From a bacterium (lineage in GTDB: Bacteria > Ratteibacteria > UBA8468 > B48-G9 > JAFGKM01), in assembly GCA_023230585.1 (NCBI GenBank), contig JALNXB010000024.1:1-28714 (forward strand): a stretch of 28,714 bases of DNA, given 5' to 3'. Shown here one piece after another: positions 16,751 through 24,170 of the stretch. How positions within the stretch are numbered: position 1 is the stretch's first letter; the number at the start of each line of letters is the position of its first letter. The position numbers and the translations under genes are program-made. The notes under the pieces were generated by a model. That model was not told the DNA's origin. It made no database searches and was given only the letters and a program-made list of their open reading frames with translations.

Positions 16751-18724
16751 ATGATATTACCTTCAGCCCAAGGGTATCTTTTCCAAGAATGGTTAAGAAG
16801 CAAAGTTCGTTCTTCAGTTGATACACCAGTTTTTCCACGAAACAAAGAAGATATAAACTCTTACCATGAGTCTGTGCGAAAGTTCTTTGAATCTGCTGCT
16901 GGTCCAGTTCCTCAATACGACCCTTTGCAAGCAGAGATACATCAAGTTCATAAGAGGGATGGATATCGTATAGAAGCAGTCAGTTTTCCTACTTTTGCAG
17001 GTTTAAGAATGACTGCAACCGCTTATGTTCCAGATTCTAACGCACCAGTTCCGGGTGTTCTTGCTGTACACGGACATTCAATGCACGGCAGGAGAGATGC
17101 ACGAACGCAGATACAGTGTGCTGCTCTTGCAAAACTTGGATACTTTGTGTTGGCAGTAGATGCTTTTGGTAATGGTGAACGGAGTGTGGCGATTCCTGGA
17201 GAATATCACGGCGGGTTATACGCTGTTGCTCTATGGCTTACAGGCTATTCACTTTTTGGAGTCCAAATACACGAAAATTATAGAGCTTGTGATTACCTTG
17301 CATCTCGTCCTGAAGTAGATTCTACCAGACTTGGGATAACAGGCGCTTCTGGAGGAGGTAACCAGAGTTTCTATTCAGGGGCTTGGGATAATCGTTTTAA
17401 GGCAGTTGTTCCAGTATGTTCTACTGGGAGTTACTACAAACTTGTATCTTCGGTCAACTGTATGTGTGAAACACCTTTTGCTCTTGCAAACAAGTTAGAA
17501 CAATACGATATCTTTTCTCTTACAGCACCCCGTTCTCTTCTTGTAATTAGCGCAAAGTCTGATGCTTTTTCTTTTAGGTATGAAGACGCAAGGGAGACTC
17601 TAAAAAAAGCAAGAGAAATTTGGAAGATGCTTGGTTGTTCAGAAAAAATTGCTTTTGACCCGCTACCTATTAAACATGGGTACCCATTGATTGCAAGAGA
17701 AAGATGTATTCAATGGTTCAACAGACATCTTAAAGGAATTGAAGATACTAAAGTTATAAAAGAACCTCCTGTAAATGTGGAGAGTTACGATACAATCTCT
17801 TGTTATCCTACAGCCGTTGTTTCTCAGGTGATGACTATGCCAGAGTTTTTTGATAAAAAGAGAGAAGAGGTTTTACCACAAAACAAACAAGTAACTGCTG
17901 AATCTGTTTCAAAAATATTTAGTTATAAAGAAAAAGTTAAACTTGAAATGGACAATCTTTCAGGTACAAAGTTTGTTAGAGAAAGTTCACCTGCAGTAGC
18001 AACTGTTTTTAAAGGGAAAGACGGAACTCTTGTATCAGCTCTTTGTCATTGGCCTGATTTAAATTTTAAGGTAGATGAAATTCTTATAATTGTTAGCAAC
18101 AGTAAAGAGGAAATTTCACAAAAAGCAGTATGCCAGATGGCTCTTGTTAACAATATAGCGGTATGGGCTGTTGACCTTCCAGGTCTTGGTGAAGGGAGGT
18201 TGAGAGGAGAGTATGTTGGTAGTATAACTAGTTTAAGGGCATGTTATATGCTTGGCTTTCCACTCACTGGGTATTGGCTCTCTTTGATTCAATCAATAGT
18301 AGACATTGCAAAGAAGGAAGCATCGAAAGTATATCTTTACACTACTGAGGGTCCTGCTACTGCTGTGCTTGTTGGCTCTTCATTACTGGAAGGAGTAGAC
18401 AAACTTGTTGTAGAAAACCCACTTGCTTCATATAAAGGCACAAATGTTTTCACAAATATACCTTCTGAGGCTTTGATACAAAACATATTAACTGAAGGAG
18501 ATATTCCTGATTTTGCTGCTTTAAGGGCGCCAAACAATTTGTCTATAATTACGCCTATAGCAGGAAACGGAGAAAAACTATCTATCCCTGAGATGAACCA
18601 AATATTTTTACCAATAACAGATAGGTACACTTCACTGGGTCGCAGAGATAACTTACGTCTTATTGGAGAGGGAGAAGCAAAATCTACCTTATCTGGTGAG
18701 AGCGGATTTAAAAAATGTTTCTAA
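16751..18724 (+). CDS. Alpha/beta hydrolase with a second, degenerate hydrolase domain
   Basis: A 657-residue protein without a signal peptide. The first domain (about 60-330) is an acetyl-xylan-esterase/dienelactone-hydrolase-like alpha/beta hydrolase: oxyanion segment HGHSMHG (107-113), nucleophile Ser200 in GITGASGGG, likely acid D271 (SAKSDAF) and base H309 (IKHGYP). The second part (about 420-610) repeats the fold outline (VWAVDLPGLGEGR at 471-483 mirrors FVLAVDAFGNGER at 132-144), but its nucleophile elbow reads TTEGP, so it is probably inactive. It may deacylate substituted sugars; the ester substrate is unknown. GGAGG lies 5 nt before ATG. A 117-nt gap with a GTACTTAA direct repeat separates it from the lactonase gene, so it may have its own control. 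Confidence 0.82.
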   Translation: MILPSAQGYLFQEWLRSKVRSSVDTPVFPRNKEDINSYHESVRKFFESAAGPVPQYDPLQAEIHQVHKRDGYRIEAVSFPTFAGLRMTATAYVPDSNAPVPGVLAVHGHSMHGRRDARTQIQCAALAKLGYFVLAVDAFGNGERSVAIPGEYHGGLYAVALWLTGYSLFGVQIHENYRACDYLASRPEVDSTRLGITGASGGGNQSFYSGAWDNRFKAVVPVCSTGSYYKLVSSVNCMCETPFALANKLEQYDIFSLTAPRSLLVISAKSDAFSFRYEDARETLKKAREIWKMLGCSEKIAFDPLPIKHGYPLIARERCIQWFNRHLKGIEDTKVIKEPPVNVESYDTISCYPTAVVSQVMTMPEFFDKKREEVLPQNKQVTAESVSKIFSYKEKVKLEMDNLSGTKFVRESSPAVATVFKGKDGTLVSALCHWPDLNFKVDEILIIVSNSKEEISQKAVCQMALVNNIAVWAVDLPGLGEGRLRGEYVGSITSLRACYMLGFPLTGYWLSLIQSIVDIAKKEASKVYLYTTEGPATAVLVGSSLLEGVDKLVVENPLASYKGTNVFTNIPSEALIQNILTEGDIPDFAALRAPNNLSIITPIAGNGEKLSIPEMNQIFLPITDRYTSLGRRDNLRLIGEGEAKSTLSGESGFKKCF

Positions 18725-18795
18725 GAGTAGACTGAAACGAAATATCATAATGACCTTTTTACTGAGGTGTGACATTTTACTCTCTGGAAGGTTGG

Positions 18796-19950
18796 TTAAG
18801 AAAAAGTGTAAAGTTCTGGTAGAAGCAGAAGGTTTGCGCTAAGTTCTATTCTATCAAAAAGACTTTTTGTAAGAATATATTCTTTAGAAGTTCTCCCGAG
18901 TGCACCTATAGGCCCCAACCCGTCTATTGAGGGAATACCAACACTTGTCAACCAGTTAGCATCAGAACCACCGTTTCTACCTTGTGGTATAACCTTCTGG
19001 TTTAAGGCTAAGGCAGTTCTTTTAACTATATCAAAAAGAACTTCAGTTTTGGGAGAATCGAGAGGCGGCATAGGTTTGTTTGTTTCTTTAAGTTTTAATC
19101 GACATCCTTTAATTATTGGGGTGGAGATATCTTTTTTTATTTCTTCTAAAACTTCTTTCAAATACGCATTCTTCCAGAACCTTATCTCAAAAGCGCATTC
19201 AGCTTTGTCTGGTATGACGTTGGTTGCAACTCCACCGCTGATTTTACCAACATTAACAGTAAGTTTATCTCTGTCAATATTAAACGATTCCAACCAAGGT
19301 ATTCTTTTAGCAAGTTCAACAATGGCACTCTCTTTTTCGCCTTTAAAAAGCCCAGAATGGGCAGATTTCCCTGTAACCTCAAGAGTAAAATTAGCAATAC
19401 CTATTCTTTTGACTACTATTGTGCCTCCTAACTCTGAACCTTCATAAACAAGAGCAGAGGAAGTTTCTTTTTTAAGTTTAGGATATATTTTCTGAGAACT
19501 TATAGAACCAACTTCTTCATCAGAATTAAAAAGAACAGTAATAGATAAGTCTTCGAGTAGCCCACATATATCAAGAATTTTTAAAGTCCATACCAAGACG
19601 GTTAATCCACCTTTCATATCAAAAACAGCAGGTCCTGTGAGCCTATCTTTTGTGCGGGACATCTTCTTAAACGGGCTCTCTGTCTCCCAAAGGGTATCTA
19701 AATGTCCTGCTAATATAAGAGATTTTTTTGTCTTACCTTTTTTTGTAAATATATGATGAGGCGCAAAATTTTTATTTTCGTTATTTATTGTATGTTTGAA
19801 AGATTTTGGCATTGAACTTATTAAAAAATCAGCCATTTTGTTAATACCAGATATATTTTGAGTAAACGTGTTCTGCTCAACAAGTTTTTTTAAGAAAACG
19901 ATTATTTCTTCTTCTTTTATATATATATTTGATTTTATAAGGTTGGTCAT
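18796..19950 (-). CDS. M20-family metallopeptidase (glutamate carboxypeptidase/ArgE-like)
   Basis: A 384-residue M20 peptidase-type protein. The zinc-site residues H83 (AGHLDT), D111 (VFDMKGG), E145/E146 (NSDEEVGS) and E170 (VYEGSE) are visible. The dimerisation-domain motif GKSAHSG is at 194-200 and GGVATNVIPDKAECAFEIRFW at 239-259. The last zinc ligand, usually His in a GLGP...H(T/S)..EY context, is Arg353 here (GLGPIGALGRTSKEY), so catalysis is questionable or altered. It lies 14 nt after the universal stress protein gene on the same strand, so the two are likely cotranscribed. It converges with the alpha/beta hydrolase gene across a 71-nt gap with no obvious terminator. Confidence 0.85.
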   Translation of the reverse strand: MTNLIKSNIYIKEEEIIVFLKKLVEQNTFTQNISGINKMADFLISSMPKSFKHTINNENKNFAPHHIFTKKGKTKKSLILAGHLDTLWETESPFKKMSRTKDRLTGPAVFDMKGGLTVLVWTLKILDICGLLEDLSITVLFNSDEEVGSISSQKIYPKLKKETSSALVYEGSELGGTIVVKRIGIANFTLEVTGKSAHSGLFKGEKESAIVELAKRIPWLESFNIDRDKLTVNVGKISGGVATNVIPDKAECAFEIRFWKNAYLKEVLEEIKKDISTPIIKGCRLKLKETNKPMPPLDSPKTEVLFDIVKRTALALNQKVIPQGRNGGSDANWLTSVGIPSIDGLGPIGALGRTSKEYILTKSLFDRIELSANLLLLPELYTFS

Positions 19951-19964
19951 TTATATCTCTAAAA

Positions 19965-20858
19965 TTACGGGCTATTTTTTGCAATCTTTCTTTCTGGCGC
20001 AGGGACCAACATAATAGGAACATCAGAACATCTTGCGACATTCTGGCTAACGCTACCAAGAAAGACTTCCTGCAAAAAACCTCTTCCCTGACTTCCCATT
20101 ATTATCAAAGAGGCTTGATTTGCTTTTGAAAATCTAACTATCTCTTTTACTGGGTGCCCGTATAAAATTTCAATATTTATATTAACATCTGGTTTCTGTA
20201 TAACTTCCTTCAATTCTTCTAAACGGAGTTTATCTGTCTTATTAAATTCTTCAAGGCGATGGCTTAAGTGGGGAGAAATCGTGGTCTTATTTTGGATATG
20301 TAACAATGTAACTTTTTTTGGACCTTTAGATATTAAACTTTTTAAAAATAGAGCAGCAAAGTCAGCATTTTTAGAGAAATCTGTGGGGAATACAACGTGG
20401 TTAAGAAACTCATACTTATCTTTACTAATGAAACTTTTCTTCTGGTAATGAGGTGAAATTTTTACCAATAAAATGGGCATTACTTGATTATAAACTGTGT
20501 CGCAAGTTATGTTTCCAATCAATAATTCACTTATTCTTGTATGACCGTGGCTACCAAAAACCATCAACTCACAATTGTTCTCTATAGCAAGACTGTTTAT
20601 TTCTTTACAAGCCATCCCAACAAGAATATCAGCATCAACATTGAACCCTCTCGTATTCAAAAAATCTTTCTGCCTATCAAGTTCTTCTTGAAAAAAAGTT
20701 TTTATTGCTCCAATGTTAATACCGGGTATTTTTGTATGTTCTATACTTCTTATGATGTGAAAATTTTTAATACCTAACTCTTTTAACCCTCTTACACACT
20801 TTAAGAGTGGAAAAGATACAGTCCTAAAATCGATTGCAATCATTGCCTTATTAAACAT
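19965..20858 (-). CDS. Tandem universal stress protein (two UspA domains)
   Basis: A 297-residue cytoplasmic protein made of two UspA domains (about 1-140 and 150-292). The ATP-binding pattern G-2x-G-9x-G(S/T) is complete in the second domain (GSQGRGFLQEVFLGS) and nearly so in the first (GSHGHTRISELLIGN, last residue Asn rather than Ser/Thr). Usp proteins respond to starvation and stress; the specific role is unknown. The start has AAGGA about 7 nt ahead. The M20 peptidase gene follows after 14 nt. The 443 nt upstream hold repeat modules. Confidence 0.9.
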   Translation of the reverse strand: MFNKAMIAIDFRTVSFPLLKCVRGLKELGIKNFHIIRSIEHTKIPGINIGAIKTFFQEELDRQKDFLNTRGFNVDADILVGMACKEINSLAIENNCELMVFGSHGHTRISELLIGNITCDTVYNQVMPILLVKISPHYQKKSFISKDKYEFLNHVVFPTDFSKNADFAALFLKSLISKGPKKVTLLHIQNKTTISPHLSHRLEEFNKTDKLRLEELKEVIQKPDVNINIEILYGHPVKEIVRFSKANQASLIIMGSQGRGFLQEVFLGSVSQNVARCSDVPIMLVPAPERKIAKNSP

Positions 20859-21060
20859 ATTTAGTCCTTGAATTGATTAGGTTTAGTTAAATTAACAATA
20901 CCACTCTTAACCGATAATGTCAAACTTTCTTTTTAAAAATTCTGCATCCATTCTTTTTCGCCGTCTTCGGCGCTATAATTCCAACGAGTAGAAGGCAAAA
21001 GACGGAATGGGGGCAAGCCTCCTATTCGCTTATTTTGTCGCCCGAACGCCCAATTTTGTT

Positions 21061-21140
21061 ATCCTGAACTTGTTTCAGATCTCTAATGTAACCCCGTAAC
21101 GTAAGTAATAAAAAACGAGATTCCGGATCAAGTCCGGAAT
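21061..21140 (+). repeat. Two-hairpin cassette, shortened copy
   Basis: Hairpin B (21061-21080) has lost one G in its right arm, and hairpin A (21120-21140) is intact. The spacer is 39 nt instead of 46. Confidence 0.8.
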
Positions 21141-21205
21141 GACAATCTTTCCTTATTTGCCTCTCCCCTTGAGGGAGAGGATGCAAGGTGAGGGGTTCTT
21201 TTGTC
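21141..21205 (+). repeat. CTCTCCC hairpin module, intact copy
   Basis: The central hairpin at 21160-21180 has perfect 8-bp arms CCTCTCCC/GGGAGAGG around the 5-nt loop CTTGA. The shared head GACAATCTTTCC and tail GTGAGGGGTTCTTTTGTC match 11161-11225. Confidence 0.8.
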
Positions 21206-21252
21206 TTTAGTTTTTGCCTTTGCTTGTCATTGCAAATCGTGTTTTGGTGTGG

Positions 21253-21277
21253 CAATTCCCTCGTATTTATCCTTAAA
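21253..21277 (+). repeat. GGCAATTCC repeat, copy 1
   Basis: A 25-nt run (CAATTCCCTCG through TCCTTAAA) is identical to 23028-23052. A diverged inverted relative lies near 13062-13110. Confidence 0.7.
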
Positions 21278-21301
21278 CTCGCAAAAGCGGAAAGGGAGCC
21301 T

Positions 21302-22945
21302 TTAATTGCGTATATAGACCTGATACTTATATTCAAGTTGTATCTTTTCAGCAGGTTTTATTGGGACTTCCCACTTTAATATAGAGTGTGGATTAACTTT
21401 TTTTAAGCCTCGAGCAGACTTCTCGATTCGAGCTTCTGGAGAAGAAGATAGAACCTCACCTGAAAGCGTTTTTGTGACACTAAGAGTGATATTCTTATTT
21501 TTGTAACTTGTTGCTGTTAAGGTTCCTTTGACTTCAACAAGGTCATAATAGGAACCGTAAAACTGGGCAGCGTTACGCCTTCTATCTACTTCAAATTCTG
21601 CCTGTTCTGCTTTTATATCCACCGACTGCGTAATCCTTAGGTTGCTTTTCCCACCTGGGCTTGTATAATAGAGGGTATCTTGTCCGAGTATTTGGTTTGA
21701 CTGAACTGTTGTGGCAGGCGAAGTTGTCCAAGGTGTTTTCCCAGTATTGGTTAAAGAAATACTATGCCAAATCTCTTCTTTTTCTTCTGGTTGATTTTTG
21801 TTAAATCTATCATTCTGGTCAATAGTGTCTTTTATCTTCCATTCGTATATATGCTCATAAGGTGTTTCTATTTCATAAAGAGGGTAATAACCTCGTTCAT
21901 CTTTTTTAAGAGAAACATTCTTCTTCTCATAAAGGAAAAGTTCTTCCATTACTTGACCTTCTACGTTTGGAACATATCCAAAAAGTTGTTCAGTTGAAGC
22001 AGTATAGTTAAACATTACTACTTGTTGTGTAACAACAGAACGGTTGCGGGTTATTTGAGAAGGATTTGAAAGACTATTTAAAAATGTTGCCAGGTCTTCT
22101 TTCTTTGCTATGGGAGAGATAATCTCAGAAAACTGAAAATTAGGAAATCCTGATACAAAGTTTATGTCAACATTGTTTAGGTCTTCTATTTCGTTAATAA
22201 TTTCTGCTTTCATATATATACGAGCTTTAAGAGGATTACTTATATCAACAGTACAACTCGGTGCCCAGGTAATCCCCTTTGTTAGGTATTGGAAACCTAC
22301 TTTCCCTTTTCCTAAAGGGTTTTCAGCGTTTATTTCAAGTGCTGAACTTTTCTTTTTACGTTGTATGTCTGTCTTAAAATTGCCCTTTAATATGTTATTG
22401 TTGTTATCTTGAGGTACACTCACCTGTTGTACCAACTGTTTATTTAAGAACAAAACTTCCTCATCCGTCTGAAAAATCAATAGGTTAGATGTTGGTGGTT
22501 GATTATAAAACCCTCTAAGGTGAGGAGGTTGTGAAACGATGCGGTCGGTAGGGATAGATATAATTTTTCCTGTTAAAGATTTTTCAGGTTGCAACTGAAT
22601 AGTAACTCTACTGCCAACATTTGCTTCAAGTATCTCAGATATGTTTATTGCAGGTATATATTCAAGCACTTCTTTTTCAAATGCTTTTGCTTCTTTTATT
22701 ACAACACCTTTACCTATAGGGTATATCCAGAAAGTTCCGTGAACTGGTATTGAAAGTTGTTCAAAAACAAATTTACCATTTTTTTGGGACAATTCTCCTT
22801 CTGAAGTTACAAATCCAAGCCCGTTTTTAAAGAGCGAAACAGATACAATTTTACTATCTATTGATTGAGTAACCCCAACCTTTAATATAGAAAGTAAAAC
22901 AAAGAGACCAACCTGCACAAAAACACTGAATCGTTTTATTTCCAT
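21302..22945 (-). CDS. Secreted DUF4139-like protein
   Basis: A 547-residue exported protein with a signal peptide in residues 1-26. The N-terminal part has VSVSLFKNGLGFVTSEGEL (about 35-52) and GTFWIYP, and the middle has YLTKGITWAPSC (220-231) and a KAEIINEIEDLNNVDINFVSG block (246-265). These are the usual landmarks of DUF4139 proteins, which are envelope-associated and of unknown function. The C-terminus closes with LEYKYQVYIRN. The predicted beta-rich body has no catalytic motif I recognise. GGGGAGGG precedes ATG. It is the last gene of a minus-strand run behind the M42 peptidase gene, separated from it by a 140-nt repeat-bearing gap. Confidence 0.72.
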   Translation of the reverse strand: MEIKRFSVFVQVGLFVLLSILKVGVTQSIDSKIVSVSLFKNGLGFVTSEGELSQKNGKFVFEQLSIPVHGTFWIYPIGKGVVIKEAKAFEKEVLEYIPAINISEILEANVGSRVTIQLQPEKSLTGKIISIPTDRIVSQPPHLRGFYNQPPTSNLLIFQTDEEVLFLNKQLVQQVSVPQDNNNNILKGNFKTDIQRKKKSSALEINAENPLGKGKVGFQYLTKGITWAPSCTVDISNPLKARIYMKAEIINEIEDLNNVDINFVSGFPNFQFSEIISPIAKKEDLATFLNSLSNPSQITRNRSVVTQQVVMFNYTASTEQLFGYVPNVEGQVMEELFLYEKKNVSLKKDERGYYPLYEIETPYEHIYEWKIKDTIDQNDRFNKNQPEEKEEIWHSISLTNTGKTPWTTSPATTVQSNQILGQDTLYYTSPGGKSNLRITQSVDIKAEQAEFEVDRRRNAAQFYGSYYDLVEVKGTLTATSYKNKNITLSVTKTLSGEVLSSSPEARIEKSARGLKKVNPHSILKWEVPIKPAEKIQLEYKYQVYIRN

Positions 22946-23027
22946 ATACCCTCCCCTGTTTTGCTATATTTCGTCAAATTTAACCCACGTTTCTTGCCAT
23001 TACGAAGAATGCTTCCAAATGACATGA

Positions 23028-23052
23028 CAATTCCCTCGTATTTATCCTTAAA
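23028..23052 (+). repeat. GGCAATTCC repeat, copy 2
   Basis: Identical to 21253-21277 over 25 nt. It occupies the gap between the M42 peptidase and DUF4139-like genes; the bases before it (TTGCCATTACGAAGAATGCTT) extend the repeat with lower identity to the inverted copy near 13062-13110. Confidence 0.7.
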
Positions 23053-23085
23053 TTTGCAAAGGCGAATGGAGAAATTTTTCACATT

Positions 23086-24141
23086 TTATTTAAGAGGGAT
23101 AAAATCCATACCCTTTTTAATCTTTTTCACTACCTCAACTACAAGTTTCACAATATTTTCCACATCATCAAGAGATATAATCTCCCCAGAAGTGTGCATA
23201 TATCTTAATGGAACACTTATAAGTGCAGTAGCAACCCCGCCTCTTATTATTTGTATTGCCCGGGCATCAGTCCCTGTTGGACCAGCAACTGCTCCTATCT
23301 GATGAGGTATATTTAGATTTTTTGCAGTCTCTATTAGCAGGTTTCCTATTACTGGATTAATGTTTGCCCCACGATACAAAACAGGTCCTTTTCCCAGAGC
23401 AACTTCCCCTTTTGACCTTTTATCCATATCTGGATAATCTGTTGCTTCTGTAACATCTATTGCTATACCTACGTCAGGGTTTATGGTGTAAGAACTTGTG
23501 GTAGCTCCTCTTGTGCCAAGTTCTTCTTGTACAGTTGAAACACCAAATATCGAAGGTGCAAATTTTGTCTTATAAAGTCTTGCAAATATTTCTGTAATAG
23601 CAAAAACAGATATTTTATCATCAAACCCTTTTGATAAGACAAGATTGTTAGGTAGTTTTTGAAAATTGGTTGCAAAAGTAATTGGATCACCAATACTTAC
23701 AAGTTTTTCTGCCTCTTTGCGGTTCCTCACTCCAATATCAATCCATAAACTTTCAACAGGGAAAGATTGTGGAACTTCGGTAGAAAGCCCTTTTTTTCTA
23801 CCTATAACTCCCGGTACTCTTCCTTTACTTGTTATAATATTAACTCTCTGAGTATGAAGAGCAGGAAGATAGGTACCTCCTATCTTTTGGAAATATAGAT
23901 ACCCGTTATCGTTTATATGTTGTACTATAAGCCCTACCTCATCACAGTGACCTGCAAGCATAATTTTTGGTTGCCCTTTTGGGTTTATAATACCTATAAG
24001 GTTTCCAAGAACATCAATATCTACCCTATCAGAACACTTTTTCATACGGTTTAATACCACCCTTTGAACCTCTGTCTCAAAACCAGAAGGGCTAGCAGTT
24101 GACATCAACTCTTCAAGAAATTTTATAGACATTTTTTCCAC
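23086..24141 (-). CDS. M42-family metallo-aminopeptidase
   Basis: A 351-residue M42 peptidase (FrvX/glutamyl aminopeptidase group), normally a cytoplasmic dodecamer that trims peptides. The binuclear metal site is complete: H65 (AGHCDEVG), D174 (KGFDDK), E207 with catalytic E206 (TVQEELGTRG), D229 (AIDVTEATDYP) and H316 (RYMHTSGE). The start used is GTG at 24139-24141: AAGGAG at 24150-24155 lies 8 nt ahead of it, but 17 nt ahead of the next in-frame ATG (24132), which would drop three residues. It follows DUF6785 copy 2 by 29 nt, so they are probably cotranscribed. Confidence 0.9.
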   Translation of the reverse strand: MEKMSIKFLEELMSTASPSGFETEVQRVVLNRMKKCSDRVDIDVLGNLIGIINPKGQPKIMLAGHCDEVGLIVQHINDNGYLYFQKIGGTYLPALHTQRVNIITSKGRVPGVIGRKKGLSTEVPQSFPVESLWIDIGVRNRKEAEKLVSIGDPITFATNFQKLPNNLVLSKGFDDKISVFAITEIFARLYKTKFAPSIFGVSTVQEELGTRGATTSSYTINPDVGIAIDVTEATDYPDMDKRSKGEVALGKGPVLYRGANINPVIGNLLIETAKNLNIPHQIGAVAGPTGTDARAIQIIRGGVATALISVPLRYMHTSGEIISLDDVENIVKLVVEVVKKIKKGMDFIPLK

Positions 24142-24149
24142 TTACTCAT

Positions 24150-24155
24150 CTCCTT
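24150..24155 (-). promoter_or_regulatory. Ribosome binding site deciding the GTG start of the M42 gene
   Basis: AAGGAG on the minus strand sits 8 nt before GTG (24141) and 17 nt before ATG (24132). A nearer ATG (ATGAGTAAG) is in a different frame and overlaps the site. Confidence 0.65.
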
Positions 24156-24170
24156 TATTATGTTACATTT

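Larger units (their letters stand above)
20859..21301. repeat. Repeat-filled gap between the stress-protein and DUF4139-like genes
   Basis: It contains a slightly shortened two-hairpin cassette (21061-21140), the best copy of the CTCTCCC hairpin module (21141-21205), the GGCAATTCC repeat (21253-21277), and a fragment AAAAGACGGAATGGGGGC (about 21000) also found at the edge of the 107-nt module. No gene is supported here. Confidence 0.75.

Noticed and set aside
21120..21180. Hairpins A and CTCTCCC as intrinsic terminators
   Set aside because: The stems are strong, but no run of T follows on either strand in the direction of the flanking genes.
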